Source of the DNA: Sacculina carcini
Lineage: Eukaryota; Arthropoda; Thecostraca; Sacculinidae
Direction: 5' to 3'
Assembly (NCBI GenBank): GCA_916048095.2
Contig: OU696570.1
Span: 14,733,020 to 14,797,019 of the forward strand
DNA length: 64,000 nucleotides
In this document: in pieces, positions 1-13,600 of the stretch
Numbering within the stretch: the first letter of the stretch is position 1
Layout: each line of letters begins with the position of its first letter
The notes under the pieces: model-generated
The model's input: only the letters and a program-made list of their open reading frames with translations
The model's database searches: none
Told to the model about the DNA's origin: nothing
Translations under genes and position numbers: made by a program

Positions 1-43
1 GCGGAACATAGCTGAACGACATGTGACAGACGTTGTGACTCAC

Positions 44-3000
44 CAACAGTGCAGAACAAAACTGAGCCGTAGGGTCGCGGCAGTACCGAGTCAAAACGCA
101 CACTGTACCCGACCGACTTGCCAACATTCTCGCAACGCTCGTGCGCTATGCGCTCAGCCACCGACACAGCAGAAATTCGCCGCGGTTGTGTGACTATCAC
201 GTTACACTGTGCACCCTGGCCAGACTGAATGTACTCGTCCAACAGAAACTGACACACCTGATGCCACATACAAGCGCAAACACACAAACCGCCTTCTGCC
301 AGCTGATAATAGTCAGTAATGAAAACCGCCACATCAACAACACAGTAAACAATACGAGACAAATGTGAAAGACACCCTATAATAGGCGGGACTAATCTAC
401 AGCATCACAATCTGAAGAAAAACAGGAAGAAATCAGCATCGGGCAGACCTGTGTTGTTTTGCCGCATCCAGTACTGCCTCGAATTAACACCACAGAATGC
501 TCATAGATCGCGTCGAGAATCTGCTGTCGGTGAGCAAAAACAGGCAGTTTCTGACGCTCCTCAAACATTTGGCGACAGCGGTTATCGTCCTTCAACCGGT
601 CTTGAAGATCGTTGTAGAGATCAGTGGATATCTCATCTAGACTGGCCTGACAACACAACGAAACCCTTATCAAGACATAGTTGAGACAGACCGATACACG
701 ACGAATTACGTGAGCAATCAGCTCTCATAATCTTGGAGCACGCGGTACAAGTGATGTAGGAGCACATCATGTCCACAGAACAGTCTGAATTGAGTTATCC
801 AACACGACAGTGCAGGACTCCGTCAATTGAACTAACAGCGGCCAGACGCAACACCTTCCAACCAGCACACATTGTCGAGTCTCGGTGTTGGCGGGCAGAC
901 GGCGCTCACTCAACACGTCTCAGACACTGTGACTCACTCACAACAACAATGTGCAGGGCCATTTCTATTGGTGCAGTGGCGTGTTAACACCACGTCCGGC
1001 TGGAACGAACCACACACTGAGAACAGTGTGGGCGTCTCTTGTCTCAGACCTTGCCAGGGGTGAAAATGTGACATCCCAGTGTCAGTAGTGACCCCTCAGA
1101 CGGACTTGTAGACATAATGTACTCCACATCACTGATACCATCACCACTGAATGTCTCATCATACATGACGTAGTCGAGTGAATCCAGAGAAACACTAACA
1201 ATATCATAACGTCAAGACAACACATCACCTTGGCAAGAGGTCCGTCATCTATGTTGCACGAGGTGCAGGCGTTCCAATTAGGTTGTGGAGGAGACCAGGA
1301 GACGACACCACCGGGCCGGTTATCAGTCGAGGCTTCCACGCTGCTCAGACGTGGATCCAGCACAAGTGACACCGACTTGGAAAAATCTTTATCCTGAAAC
1401 AATTCACAGATGGCGCTGCAATCTCGCTCACAGTTCAACACTGATATAGCATCGTAACTTGCATTTGCACGCGAAACCAACATCAACCAACGTGTTTTCA
1501 CCATTGGAAGATTGCTTTAAACAAACATCGTCTCAACTTCTCCAAAAACTGAAATAAATACTGACTCAAAAAGAGAATAAGTGAGAAAGTGCAAACAGAA
1601 ATCAACAACACTAGTGTACATGAGCCTCTCATAGTCACCTATCTTCACCGTCCTTGATCTGGGGAGCCTGAAGTCAAATGAACGTTTAGTGATGGCTTCG
1701 GTGCTGACACCAAGAATACCAATCGCCTCGCTGCATTGGCAGTCGTGGCAATTTTTGCACCCTCCTTACTTTACAGGGGGGCTACATCCCTAATAAAAAA
1801 CAATTACATCCACACGTTGACCTAAGATTAATATTCCGAGAAATGTTAGCAGACATTCTGCAGAGCACGGAAAACTAGTAGCACTGCACTGACATCGGCC
1901 AGGCTGGGGTTGACTCCGAGCTGTTCGAGCGTCTGATCCACACAGGCCAGCAGGTCGGGTGAGATGGCCACCTCGTGCGGCGGCAACTGCTCGTTCTTGT
2001 CGGTCTTGATCGAGCCTGTGAACGCCTCGATAACGCCCAAATGAAACAGCTGCCGTACCATCGACAACGCGCATGCCTTAGACGACGTCTGCAGACACAT
2101 ACAGTAGCACGAGTGAACCATGCTACACCTGGACACCACTAGTGACAAAAATAACAAACCGCAACATACTGAATCAGTCGCAGCACAGTAACATACTAGA
2201 ACGCAGCAAACAACGACGCACCTGCTTATTGGATGCCTGCTCCCTCGCGTGAACTACTCGTTTCAGGGCCTTCACGTGGAAACTCAACTCAGCAACATAG
2301 CTCCTGTGCGTGCACAGGAAGCAACAATTTACACTGCCTTCAAATATCGATATCAAACGTGCAAAATACCGCACATACGCAAATCTCACCTGCCAGTTCA
2401 GCACATGGAAACACGAGAGCGACCACTAGCGCTGTTGAAGGTGACATCTGGCTGCGACACAAACAAGCCTCTACGACCGTTGCAAATAAGTACCAAACAA
2501 AACCGTCAGATACATTATTCAGAGCTGTTTGTGGCATTTGACAGTGTGAGACGGGCGTAACACCGTGCTGCAGCCAGACGTCACCTGAACTAGTATGGCA
2601 TCAATACACGGCATGATAACGTAAATCGTGGTCTCAATAATCACAGCACACGGCCGCGCTAACACTTGTCCAGCTAATTGTTCATACATGTCAATTGCAC
2701 AACAATACGACACGAGTGAGAGTTAGCTCGGTGATACATCAGCTGCAACACCGTGATAACACTATGTGCCTCCAGTATTATGTGGACAGCTAGTTTGTGG
2801 TGTCTGTCACCGTGCCAGAGTGACAGATTCCACAAACACACTGACTGCACTACTGCCGTGCAATACATCGGTGTGTGACCACCGTTACATTGCATAATTC
2901 AACACATTGTGCACTCACAGACACATACACACTCACACATTCTCCCTCGTATACACACTCTGACACAGACACAAAGAAACATAAACGCATATACACATGC

Positions 3001-6000
3001 AAAACACATACACACAAGCACACATTCTCCCTCGTATACACACTCTGACACAGACACAAAGAAACACATAAACGCATATACACATGCAAAACGCACATAA
3101 ACATACAGACACCGCACAGACAGTAATGAGACAAAGTTTAGAAAATGAACAGACAATGATGGAACAACAATGACACAATGATGAGATAATGATGGAACAA
3201 CAATGACACAATGATGAGATAATGATGAAACAGCGGGAGGTCCGTGGTTCGAAACCCGGCGGAGCAGAACTTCATTGGCCAATTCTACAATCCCACAGCC
3301 CCTGTCCACCCAGCAGAAAATGATGGTACGATAGATAAAACGATGGACGACAGATATCAGTCATGAGTTGTGCCATGCATTCTGGGGAGGTGGCCCTCTC
3401 TAATACGTCTTACGTCCTTGAGGCGCCATAGCGTGGAGAGGGTTGGTTCTGCGGTGGCAGCGAGCTGTACGGGACACACCTGTGTGTTCATAAGCTTCGG
3501 CTTCTTCCCGTGTAGCAGCTGCCACTTAGGCATTTAACCTTTTTTAACAATGACACAATGATGAGATAATGATGAAACAACAATGACACAATGATGAGAT
3601 AATGATGAAACAACAATGACACAATGATGAGGTGGTGAAGAAACAACAATGACACAATGATGAGATAATGAAGAAACAACAATGACACAATGATGAGGTG
3701 GTGAAGAAACAACAATGACACAATGATGACACAATGATGAGGTGGTGAAGAAACAACAATGACACAATGATGAGATAATGATGAAACAACAATGACACAA
3801 TGATGAGGTGGTGAAGAAACAACAATGACACAATGATGAGATAATGATGAAACAACAATGACACAATGATGACACAATGATGAGGTGGTGAAGAAACAAC
3901 AATGACACAATGATGACACAATGATGAGGTGTTGAAGAAACAACAATGACACAATGAAGAGGTGGTGAAGAAACAACAATGACACAATGATGACATAACA
4001 ACGACATAATGATGACACAACAATGACACAACAATGATACAATTATGACACAACAAGGACACAACAATGACACAATGATGACACAACAATGACATAATGA
4101 TGAGGTGTTGACCTGCAGTGATCAGGTCCCACAGATGAGTACTTGTACTCGGCCTGAATACCGTTCATGTTCATGAACTGATGCAGTTTTGACTTGGCAT
4201 TTTCAATGCTCCAGTTGCCGTGAATGCTGGCGTTGATGTCCACGTCTTCTTGCTGCAAACAAATGCATCATACATCATCATCATACAAGTCAAGCATCAT
4301 CATCAAATGCATCATGATCACTAGACCAGTTATCAGCGAAACAATGTAGCACAGTGAAGCGATTAATGAAACGAAGCCATCTGCTGCCGCCACAGCTAAT
4401 ATACTCACTGCCTCAATCTCGTTCTTGGCCATCAGCTCCACTTTGTTCATGTACGTCTCTGAATCCACCGGCCTGTCAATCAACGAGCAAACGACGACAC
4501 ATCAACACACACACACACACACATGTGCTAATTACACGATTTATAAGCAAAATGAACCAGTACAGATGATAATAACCAACTTGTATATGTTGCCTTCCTC
4601 GTTAATTTTGGGCAGCGGTCGCATGGGTCGAGACGCTGCGAATCCCACAGGTAACGAAGTTGACTGAGCCTGTTGACTGCTCTCCGTCTTGATGTCACAT
4701 TTCTACACTCCATACAGCAACACACAATTAGTCAAGCTTCATATAATACAGCAAATCGAGCAGCATAAGACTCAACATCGTAATAGAACCGGCCTGTTGA
4801 GACTATATAACGCGCCCGTTTGCAACGCTGACTCCCGTAAACTCAAGTAGGTGCTAATGAACAAACATGAGTCACCATTTGAAAAGCAAATACCGACCAC
4901 AATAATTAACCCTAGAACACAAACCCCGGGTGATTTCCACCCGACGCCGGGCGAGTCACGTGATCACCACGTGGTGGGATGAATCACGGGCTGGTGACTG
5001 CCTATAGCGTCAGTTCTCAGCGGATCGTGGTGGGGACAGCGTGTATGAGTGAGCTTGCTTTGTCGAATTTTCAGACATAGCGGGATTCGGGTGATTTTCA
5101 CGCGACAATTGTGATAAAAGGTGTAATTGAATGTGGGTGGAATCCGCCCGGGGTTTGTAATGGTGTACATTTTGTGATAATGTGTGGCGTATATTTAGTT
5201 CTGCCTTCACCAACTGAAGCTCCCATCACCTCGGTGGGTCTAGCACAAAACGGAAGACTTCACTTTGAGTAATTAGTTTCCTATGACTTTATTCTCAAGT
5301 TATTTCTTATTTTCAGCAGTTTTTGTAGTTTTCATTCAAGTCACCCCATCAGCATTAATTTTTAGTTTCAATTCATTCTTATCGGGAGAAACGAAAGATG
5401 AGACTTCATATTTTCCATGTATATTTATACTTTTGATAAATTCTGATTGAAACTTTATGTTTTTAAATCTCAAAGTTAGGGTGTTTTCCAGCCGAGGTTT
5501 GTGATGGTGTAGTGTTGTGATAGGGGTTGTGTTATTATTATTATTAATTACAGGCTAATCCAGTAGCATGGGAAGAGTGCAAGCACTATTACCACCCTAA
5601 GGTGGCCCCATGTACCGGAAGCGCCCAAAAGAACCAGAGAGAAAGAGAGTTCGAAGAGAAAAAAGTCTAGAAAGAGAGTTGGAAATAAAATAATAAATAA
5701 ATAACAATAAATAATAAACCATCATCCGATAACAATCCATAATGTCACTCCGCCCACGTTCCTCAATAAATAATAACAATCAACAATAAATATGTGATTC
5801 AGTAAATAACAGCCATCAATAAATAAGAATAAATATTAATAAATAAGTAATAAATAACAATCAAGAACAATACATATGATAGGGTTAAGAGCCTAAAGCC
5901 GTGGACACACCAGGCCAATTATTAGCAGTCAACAATTATCTAGTCTAACAGTTGGCTTGGCCGAAAATTTACCTGGTATGACCACGGCTTGAGCCACTGA

Positions 6001-7385
6001 CCTACCCGGTCAGTTAGTATCTATCTGTTCGCACAAATACAGCTATAACACTCAAGATTGAAAAATGAAGTACTCACTTCTGTAGGAATATTGGATTGAT
6101 CAATTTCGCCTGATCGCTCCAAATATTGCAGAAAATCCCTGGCTGCGTTAGTTTGTGCATCTTTTTTGCTGGACGAATTGCCCACTGCCGTGTAATTATA
6201 GCCGCCAACTCGCAGCTCACACAGAAACCGCTGTCGTGTCTTGGGACCTATTGCACCAAGCAGCGGACAAATGATAACACTAACAATTTCTCACCATCAC
6301 CAATACTTCATTTCTTGATAGGCGCATATTCCATACAGGCGCGCACAATTTACATAGTATTACATAAAGATATTAAATACAACGGAATAACGTTATTAAA
6401 TACCATATAATATACACGAACAACGCTTTTATACGATATGATTCATGAGCAATTAAATAATCGCAAACACACTAATCATAATAAATATAAAGAATCAACA
6501 CTATCAATCAATCAGAATCAATCAATTCGTGGACTCCGTGGTGTAGTGGTAGCACACCCGCCTTACAAGCGGGAGGTCCGTGGTTCGATACCCGGCGGAG
6601 CAGAATTTCATTGGGCGAATTCTAAAATACCACAGCCCCTGTCCACCCAGCAGAAAATGATGGTACCAGATATCAGTCATGAGTTGTGCCATGCATTCTG
6701 GGGAGGTGGCCCTCTCTAATACGTCTTAAGTCCTTGTGGCGCCATAGCGTGGAGAGGGTCGGTTCTGCGGTGGCAGCGAGCTGCACGGGGCACGCCTGTG
6801 TTCATAAGCTTCGGCTTCTTCCCGTGTAGCAGCTGCCACTTAGGCATTTAACCTTTAACCATTTAACAGAATAAATTAATAATACATCCAGAGGAACACG
6901 GGAATACAACGGAAAAAAATTGCGCGAAAACGCGAAATCAACAAAACAAAATTAGAAAGAAAATTACTACAGAAACCCCATAGCAAATCACATGAAACAT
7001 AAGCCACACCTATTTAACTTTATCCATCCAACAAACGCGTCAACCTGCGGGAACGTAATAATCGCCCAAATTTGAACACCAATGGTAGTATGAACGCGTC
7101 ACTCGCAGCCATGAGCAGCGTGTATATTGCACGATACATCCCAATAAATTAACCGAGAAACAAATAATACAGCAACTGTCAATCCACTCCAAAAATTCCC
7201 AAAAGTTACTACGCCGGTGACTTGCAAGAATCAAGTTCTTATTGACCAACACAAACGCAAACATACACTAGACAAACCTGACCTGTAGGGCGAACAGAAT
7301 ATTCCGGTATCAATCGTTTCTTGCCAAGTATGGCATAGAGGACTGTTTTAATTTGACTTTCCTCAATATCCAGGGACTCAGCCAT
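44..7385 (-). CDS. DHX9: DHX9-like ATP-dependent RNA helicase A, N-terminal half (10 exons, partial at left edge)
   Basis: DExH-box helicase with two dsRNA-binding domains; the family unwinds RNA and R-loops in the nucleus. Exons in coding order: 7283-7385, 6078-6247, 4581-4702, 4409-4472, 4113-4252, 2222-2303, 1894-2088, 1229-1393, 449-646, 44-257. All junctions are GT-AG and the phases join into 484 codons without a stop. dsRBD1 spans residues about 5-80 ([22 protein letters not shown]). dsRBD2 spans about 165-243 ([23 protein letters not shown]). The linker signature SWSPPQPNW is at 324-332. Helicase motif [11 protein letters not shown] is at 404-413 and motif Ia TQPRRISA at 436-443, close to the human positions. 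The DEIH box and the C-terminal half lie beyond base 1. The start ATG (7385) begins MAESLDIEE, and a pyrimidine-rich acceptor-like site ends 11 nt upstream. Introns hold a SINE, minisatellites and a possible piggyBac element. Identification is confident; exact junctions are inferred by eye. Confidence 0.93.
2899..3115. repeat. Tandem repeat, about 80-bp unit, two copies
   Basis: Two adjacent copies share the block CATTCTCCCTCGTATACACA followed by a CA/GACACAGACACAAAG stretch and AAACGCATATACACATGC. They lie in the DHX9 intron between the dsRBD2 exons. The simple composition gives long open frames on both strands, which I regard as artefacts. Confidence 0.7.
3150..4110. repeat. AACAATGACACAATGATGA minisatellite, interrupted by a SINE
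   Basis: This is a degenerate tandem array built from ACAACAATGACACAATGATG followed by either AGATAATGATGAA or AGGTGGTGAAGAA. It occupies 3150-3232 and about 3546-4110, with a truncated SINE between. It ends almost at the DHX9 exon edge at 4113. The array is open in three minus-strand frames, so those reading frames are not genes. Confidence 0.85.
3232..3545 (+). mobile_element. tRNA-Val-derived SINE, 5'-truncated copy
   Basis: The copy begins inside the tRNA head at the 3' half of the anticodon stem (GCGGGAGGTCCG), keeps the B box GGTTCGAAACC, and continues through the body to CATTTAACCTTTTTT. It matches the full copy at 6531 over most of its length. Minisatellite sequence flanks it on both sides. 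Confidence 0.85.
4906..5888. mobile_element. Possible piggyBac-like non-autonomous element
   Basis: The left edge reads TTAA then CCCTAGAACAC, and the right edge reads AGGG then TTAA at 5881-5888. TTAA target sites and CCCTA termini are typical of piggyBac. Internal motifs resembling GGGTGATTTTCACGCG and GGTTTGTAATGGTGTA recur several times. No transposase frame is present, and inverted-repeat identity beyond CCCTA is poor. Another repeat is nested at 5537-5626. The stretch lies in DHX9 intron 2. Confidence 0.4.
5537..5626 (-). repeat. Interspersed repeat with (TAA)n tail, copy 1
   Basis: On the minus strand the copy runs from GGGCGCTTCCGGTACATGGG through CCACCTTAGGGTGGTAATAG to a (TAA)n tail. 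Near-identical copies occur at 24839-24938 (plus) and 27703-27784 (minus). The constant end and microsatellite tail suggest the 3' end of a retroposon. Confidence 0.75.
6531..6860 (+). mobile_element. tRNA-Val-derived SINE, full-length copy
   Basis: The head folds like tRNA-Val: A box TGGTGTAGTGGTAG, anticodon stem CCCGC/GCGGG closing the loop CTTACAA (anticodon TAC), and B box GGTTCGATACC. A body of about 250 bp follows, ending CAGCTGCCACTTAGGC then ATTTAACC. It lies in DHX9 intron 1. The acceptor stem is imperfect and no mature tRNA is expected. Confidence 0.9.
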
Positions 7386-9307
7386 CGTTACGAGCGCTAA
7401 GGCAGGAAAATGAGAATGGTTGCGTGGTCACTATCACAAAACGTTTCGTATAAGTCTGCCAATTCTCAAATTTAAATAATTTCATATTTACGATTGCTAA
7501 AAATATATATCAAGTTTCATAATTGTTCAGTTTTTTTTAAACGTCAAATACTGATTTTTCAATGTGATTATATTGACCACTTGAGGTCTGCTTCCAAAAC
7601 AAGAATTATAGAAAAAAGAATACCTCAACGACCAGATGAAACGCATTTCTAGCACACAATTTTTTAACACACCGTTTTTGCCTTAATTACGTGTTGGTTT
7701 ATTATACGGAATATATTTCAGTCATTACATATCAATTTGTATTTTTATTCAATTTGTATTTTAAGTCAATAGAAGGAGCAGAAATTTCAACTACCTGGAA
7801 GTATCAATTGAGTCGTCAATAGACAGCTGTCAATTTAGGTTGGTATTTTCTTGGAGATGTTATCCTGAATTGTACGTGGGTGTTTTTAACAAAATATTAA
7901 AAATACACTGAATACAATGGTGTAAAATAATCAAAAACCAAATATATTTAAGTAGTAAATAAATCGTATTTAAATCGAATTTGTAAATCGTTTTTGGAAA
8001 ATCCCAGGTTGGCAATGAATTGAGAATTTAGCAAATTTTCCTAGCTGGTAGCGCTGGTAATTTTACAACCACAATTCGAAAAATCCTTCTGAGCTCTAAC
8101 CAATAATATAATATATATATATGCATGGGATGTGTATATGCATGAGCGTCCCATTTGCATGGTGTATTTGCATGGTGATATTTCAGCTAGTTGAAGGTTG
8201 GCCAACAAAGGCTATACTATAACATGCGACAACCACTTTTCCACTTGAGATTGCGCTGACCGTCTTGCTGAAGAAAAATATAGTGATACATAAACATGTT
8301 AATTTAATAAGAATTGATAATTAATTGTAATAAACAAAATAGCATAATATAATAGCATATAACAAAATAGCAGTAAATTCAGGATAAGATGCATTTCGTA
8401 GAAGTATATTTATCAATAGAAAAACATGCACGATACTTATCTTCATCATTTCTTCATCTCATCTCTTCACCATAATTCCTCACAGCCAACTAACGAATTT
8501 CTAAAACCTCCCATTACCGTTGATTCTAATCACGGCAAATGTTTACCCTGCGGTAGGGGATAAGAATACTGCCTCCGTACTCGCTGCGTGTCGTAACAGA
8601 CGATTAAAAGCGGACCCTCTGCTTCTTCCCTCCCTGTACTGCCTCACCAAGGGGGAGCGATAATCCAACAGAGTTGACACCCCCTTTGGACCACTGCAGT
8701 TTTCTTCTGTCCTATTCTTTCTACCCAAATTGAAAAAAACGGCAAAAGCATAAACAATAACATCATGTGACATATTGACCAAAGCACCTCGCTTTCATAT
8801 TAACATCTAAATATACGAGTACTTACAGATTATATAAACAAACAACTACTGAGACATTTGTTGTTTACAAATATTATCAACGAGCTTATCACTATTGTTG
8901 TACCTTTCACTAAATTCCTTTGAATTTTATAAAAATTCCTTTCACTTTTACCAAATTAGTTCTACTTCTACCAATTTATTCACGTTTACCCATTTTTTCA
9001 CTTTTACCAAATTGTGTTTTTCAATTTTTCCAAACTGATCCATAAATGTTCAAGTTAAATGAGTGTGACATGCGTACATGGCAGGTGGATCAGACGAGCG
9101 TGCAACACAGCAGATCAGCGCGTGCAACTGCTGTCAACAGAACTCACTATCCGACTATTGCACATCTCAACACCGCTCGATGGTCACCATGGCAACGATC
9201 AGTCAGACGGAATACGTAACCACGCTCTCGACTAGCGTGTGTGTGGTCGGTGTCAGTACTGTAGTGTAGAGTGTGTGAGGAGCAGCTCTGATGAATGTCG
9301 CACCATC
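7386..9307. other. Head-to-head intergenic region DHX9/STOM
   Basis: This AT-rich spacer separates the DHX9 start (minus strand) from the first candidate STOM start (plus strand). It contains a dispersed repeat at 8546-8742 and a cluster of ATTTGCATGG/TATGCATG motifs near 8115-8180. Both promoters probably lie here. No TATA box can be placed with confidence. Confidence 0.5.
8546..8742 (+). repeat. Dispersed repeat with conserved GCGTGTCGTAA core, copy A
   Basis: It shares a long collinear match with 52182-52381. Common blocks are CCCTGCGG, GGGGATAAGAAT, CTGCGTGTCGTAA, GGACCCTCTG and CTTCTGTCCTAT, ending in an A-rich tail. From memory, the CGTGTCGTAAGAGGCGACT-type core resembles conserved central domains found in SINEs across animals, but I could not check this. 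Confidence 0.75.
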
Positions 9308-9329
9308 ATGTCTGACCAGAACAATACAG
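9308..9329 (+). CDS. STOM: STOM candidate first coding exon A
   Basis: ATG opens MSDQNNT and ends ACAG|GTAACA in phase 1, which matches exon 2 (14720). An earlier ATG at 9291 is in a frame that would hit a stop in exon 2, so 9308 is preferred. Confidence 0.5.
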
Positions 9330-10613
9330 GTAACACACACACACACACACACTTTGTGGTGTCACAATCACATGCGTCTTTTCCATTCGGTGTGTGATTG
9401 GTCACCTGTCAGTGATCGCCTGTCAGTGATCGCCTGTCAGTGATCGCCTGTCAGTGATCGCCTGTCAGTGATCGCCTGTCAGTGATCAGGCTGTCACTGA
9501 CCTGCGTCCAAGCAAATTTCCAGAACTCATTTTCAACCACTGGAAGTGTTCCAAAATCAACTCATGCTGGGATATCCAATAATCACCAGAGTAGTCAATA
9601 CGTAAAGTGGATTGTAATTGTCCACTATAGCCGGGGGAGTAATTTTGTAACAATAATAAGAACACTCCATGAGAGAAGCAAGCGATGATAAATATCATCA
9701 CAAGATAGCCGGAAATCAACTAGTTTACAAGTCCCTGAACCTGTTTTATTAATAGTCGTACAGGGTGCCTATCTTTCCTTCTAGAGATAGTATAGTCTTG
9801 CTAGTTGTCTAGTGCTCCTGACTATCATGTAACCCAAATCGTCGTGATTTCACTGGACAGCATGGTTAGTAGCAGTGCGATTAGGCCTGACATGTCCATG
9901 ATAAACGAAGACAAAATGCAGTGCGGAGAACAACACAAGTGGTGCGATGCACTCCGATTATTCGACCAATAATCATCTTGGCCTATGAAATTAATAAATG
10001 CAATGATGTTTTGATATGCCGATGTGACGGCAGTGAATACGGAGAGTAAAAAAGAAAAGGGGAATGTCCATACTGAGTGGGTTGATTTGAGTAAGTGCAC
10101 CATGTTTTGTGAGTGTGTATAATAGTACGTGTATAGTGTTTTGTGAGTGTGTATAATAGTATGTGTATAATGTTTTGTGAGTGTGTATAATAGAATGTGT
10201 ATAGTGTTTTGTGAGTGTGTATAATAGTATGTGTATAGTGTTTTGTGAGTGTGTATAATAGAATGTGTATAGTGTTTTGTGAGTGTGTATAATAGTATGT
10301 GTATAGTGTTTTGTGAGTGTGTATAATAGTATGTGTATAGTGTTTTGTGAGTGTGTATAATAGTATGTGTATAGTGTTTTGTGAGTGTGTATAATAGTAT
10401 GTGTATAGTGTTTTGTGAGTGTGTATAATAGAATGTGTATAGTGTTTTGTGAGTGTGTATAATATACATTGTGCACTTTATATATGTGCATTTGTGTGTT
10501 TGCTCATGTGTTTGTTTGTACTCGTATGTGCTTTTGTGCGTATTTGTATATGTGTGTACTGGGTTGTGCATGTTGGTATAATCGTATGTGTCTGTAGACA
10601 ATCAATGAAAGCA

Positions 10614-10669
<56 letters not shown>

Positions 10670-13600
10670 TTTGATCAGCACTCGCTGTCAAACAGACGAG
10701 TGTGCAGTGGCGTGTGTGCATGTGACACATGCGTGAGTGTCAGGTGAGCAGTAGCGTCAACAAGTTAATTAGAGTTGAGTAACGCTGGTTGTGAAGCACC
10801 CACCCTGCTGAACAACATGGCAGCCCCTATGACAGGTGAGTGCTAACAAGACCAGAACAACCGTTCAATCGTCTGACTTGCAAATATTATTCGCTTTGAA
10901 ATAGCAGCCTGCACTGTCTTCACAAGCTGCATTTATGCATACAGCAATTTTTCATATTCGGTCATGTTGTACAGTCGTGCAGATACTCCTGAGAATACTT
11001 ATCAAGTGCAAAATGATGGACGTGAATAAGACGTATTGATATCGCTTGATGTTGTGCTCCTATTCACAATGATAACTGCTGATAAACTTGAGCTGGTTTT
11101 TAACACATTATTAGTTTTGCCGGGCCAGGTTCTCCAGGTACTCAGCGACATGAATGTTTGACACATGAACTTCTTTTTAACAGAAAAATAACCTTGCGTT
11201 TTGATGTAATTCGTAAATATTAGGAAAAGGATGTGTTTCAGAATATGCTGAATTTCTTCCATGTGCTTCACATCGATTGTCTGGGGTAGACAATCTCGAG
11301 CGCACACGTCGACGCTATACCATTATTTATTATACATTATACACATACATTATACACATGTTATACATTATTTATTTATTGAAGTGTCGGGTGGTATCCG
11401 AGAAACTTCCTATGCCACGCTAGCATAATTCATTGGTGTATTTATAGATGACTCGGTTATCAACTGCATAGATTTAGTGGTTTTGTAAGTGACAAGGTCA
11501 GTGATTGAGTGCTCTATTCGCGTCAACGATCAATCATTCAGATCGAACTCCCGGCTAGAAGGCAATATATGTTCATGCAATATATATTGGCTCATCAATA
11601 TTTATCCACTGATGTCTGCTCTGTGTCGTGCATTATCGTGTTATCAGAGGTAGGAGTTGTTTGATAAATAACAGTTGTATATATCCATTTTAATATATAT
11701 ATATATATTAACAGTTGATATATAACAGTTGTATGTGTAAAACAGTGTTAACAGTTATTTGATAGCTACTATAATATTTTTAATGTACTATATGATAATA
11801 CTATTAAATATAGCACTACTCTATAAAACTTTATAAACAGTAAATAGATAATATGTACTACTTTTTGAGACTATTACGAGTTAAGAAGGAAGGATCATGC
11901 CACGACCATGCTGAGTTGTGGCGCTCTGTGTGGCTCTGCTTATCGTGATAGCAATGCCAAGTTGCACGTACATTCTGTGACTCGGGGGACTCAGATATAC
12001 AAGACATTTCATGAGTCTTCCTGCCGTGTTTGTTCATGGAATGTTTTATGAAGCATCCATTATTGCATGTGGCTTAGTTGCAGGAGAGATTTGCTCCTAA
12101 TGCGTGTTTTTATCAATTCGAATTCGTTTGGTTGTATTTCTAGTGACTTATTGACATTCAATTTGGTGGACTAACTTAATTCATTGGAATAATCAGCGCC
12201 GTCGTGGGAAATGAAATTTTGAAGTGGGGAATGAGAAAAAAGGCTACGGGTCAGTAGTATAGAGTATCATTGTCATGTCCTTGATATTGTTACCTAGCGA
12301 TTTACTCGAATCTAGACTGAAAACGCGTTACGGCATCACATGTACCAATCATGCTTTCAAGGTTATCCTGTTGAAAAACAACGAACATTCGCGCCAATTA
12401 AACTCACAACAACTTGCTGATCATTGTTACAATGCTAAACCTACCTTGTCGATATATAAGCTATTGTCTTCATTTAGTACTTTGTTTGCATATATGCACA
12501 AGCTCGGCTTGTATATGCGCTTGACATCGTGTTCGTTGAAATATGTGGACAAGTGACGTGAGGAAGTGATCGGTGGCCGTGACATCGCAGCCTCACCCTC
12601 ACCCACTATTTTCTCGTGCCAGATCCGGCGCACCGACTATTCTGCTCCTAGGTCTCCAAGCTATTTTTGTCCATTTTCACGGTAAAAAGTAAATTTCAGC
12701 AGCAGTCAACGCTGATCGCCAAACTAGTAGCTACACATTAGCACCAGTGCAAGATTTCAGATTTCATATGCAAATTCAACTGAGCTAGAAGAGGTTTAAT
12801 TGATCATAACATCAACGACAAATTGATAGATTTTAGTTAGAGCTCATCAGTGTTGACTGCATGCCGTCTGCCAGTATGTGACAGTGTAATTGAGTAGAAT
12901 GCCTCGTCTTGACAAACGCGATGCAGGTGCAAAATCGGCAGGCAGTGGCTCCAAGAAGCCGGCCGTATTTGGAGGCAAATCGAGTGGTGGTCGACTGTCG
13001 GCCAAACGACGCAGCGAACGAGTCACCGAGTCGAAGCGTCGACGTGGTGATGCAATGCCCACCGGCGATAAAACGTCCAGGTACTACAAGAAATCGACGG
13101 CAGACAAACGCATGTCACCATGGGACTCTGAGCAATTAGCCAACAAGGCGACATTCAGGGGAAGCTCAGGTTTTGCGGACACTTCCCCATTTTCAGGATC
13201 GAATCCTTTCGAATCAAATTTGACAAGACGACAAGGAGCGCATTTGTGGTCTTCCATAGAGAAGAAGAAGGCTCGCTCTTCTGATGGTGCTGTAAAAGAG
13301 AAACAACGATCTATTCCCAGCAAAGCCATGTTTGCAGGATTGACACTCGGCTTGAAGGTCGGCTCGGACTCGGTTAAGCATGAGTCTCATGTGGTCTCGC
13401 CAGGCCTTGAACATCAGGACCATCACGGACCATCATCGTCAGCATCTACCGATCAAGCAGAGAACGACGGCAAAGTTCGGGTTCCACCAAAGCAAAGTGT
13501 TCGTAAGTTTTTGCTGGGCGATTTTTATCGTAATGAAAAGAATGAGGTTTTTATTGGGGCCTTGCAAAAACCTACCAGCGCACCTGACAGCGATCAAACA

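Noticed and set aside
3488..4095. Cys/His/Val-rich proteins of about 180 residues on the minus strand
   Set aside because: All three frames are open because the minisatellite unit lacks stops. The peptides are pure repeats and end at a SINE.
6531..6604. A functional tRNA-Val gene
   Set aside because: The A and B boxes and the anticodon stem are good, but the acceptor stem is imperfect, the same SINE body follows every copy, and no clean terminator follows the head.
9291..9329. STOM start at the upstream ATG 9291
   Set aside because: That frame leaves phase 0 at the donor and runs into a stop soon after the start of exon 2, unlike ATG 9308.
9825..10601. 258-residue Tyr/Thr/His repeat protein on the minus strand
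   Set aside because: It is the translation of the 34-bp minisatellite plus flanks, with no start context or homologue.
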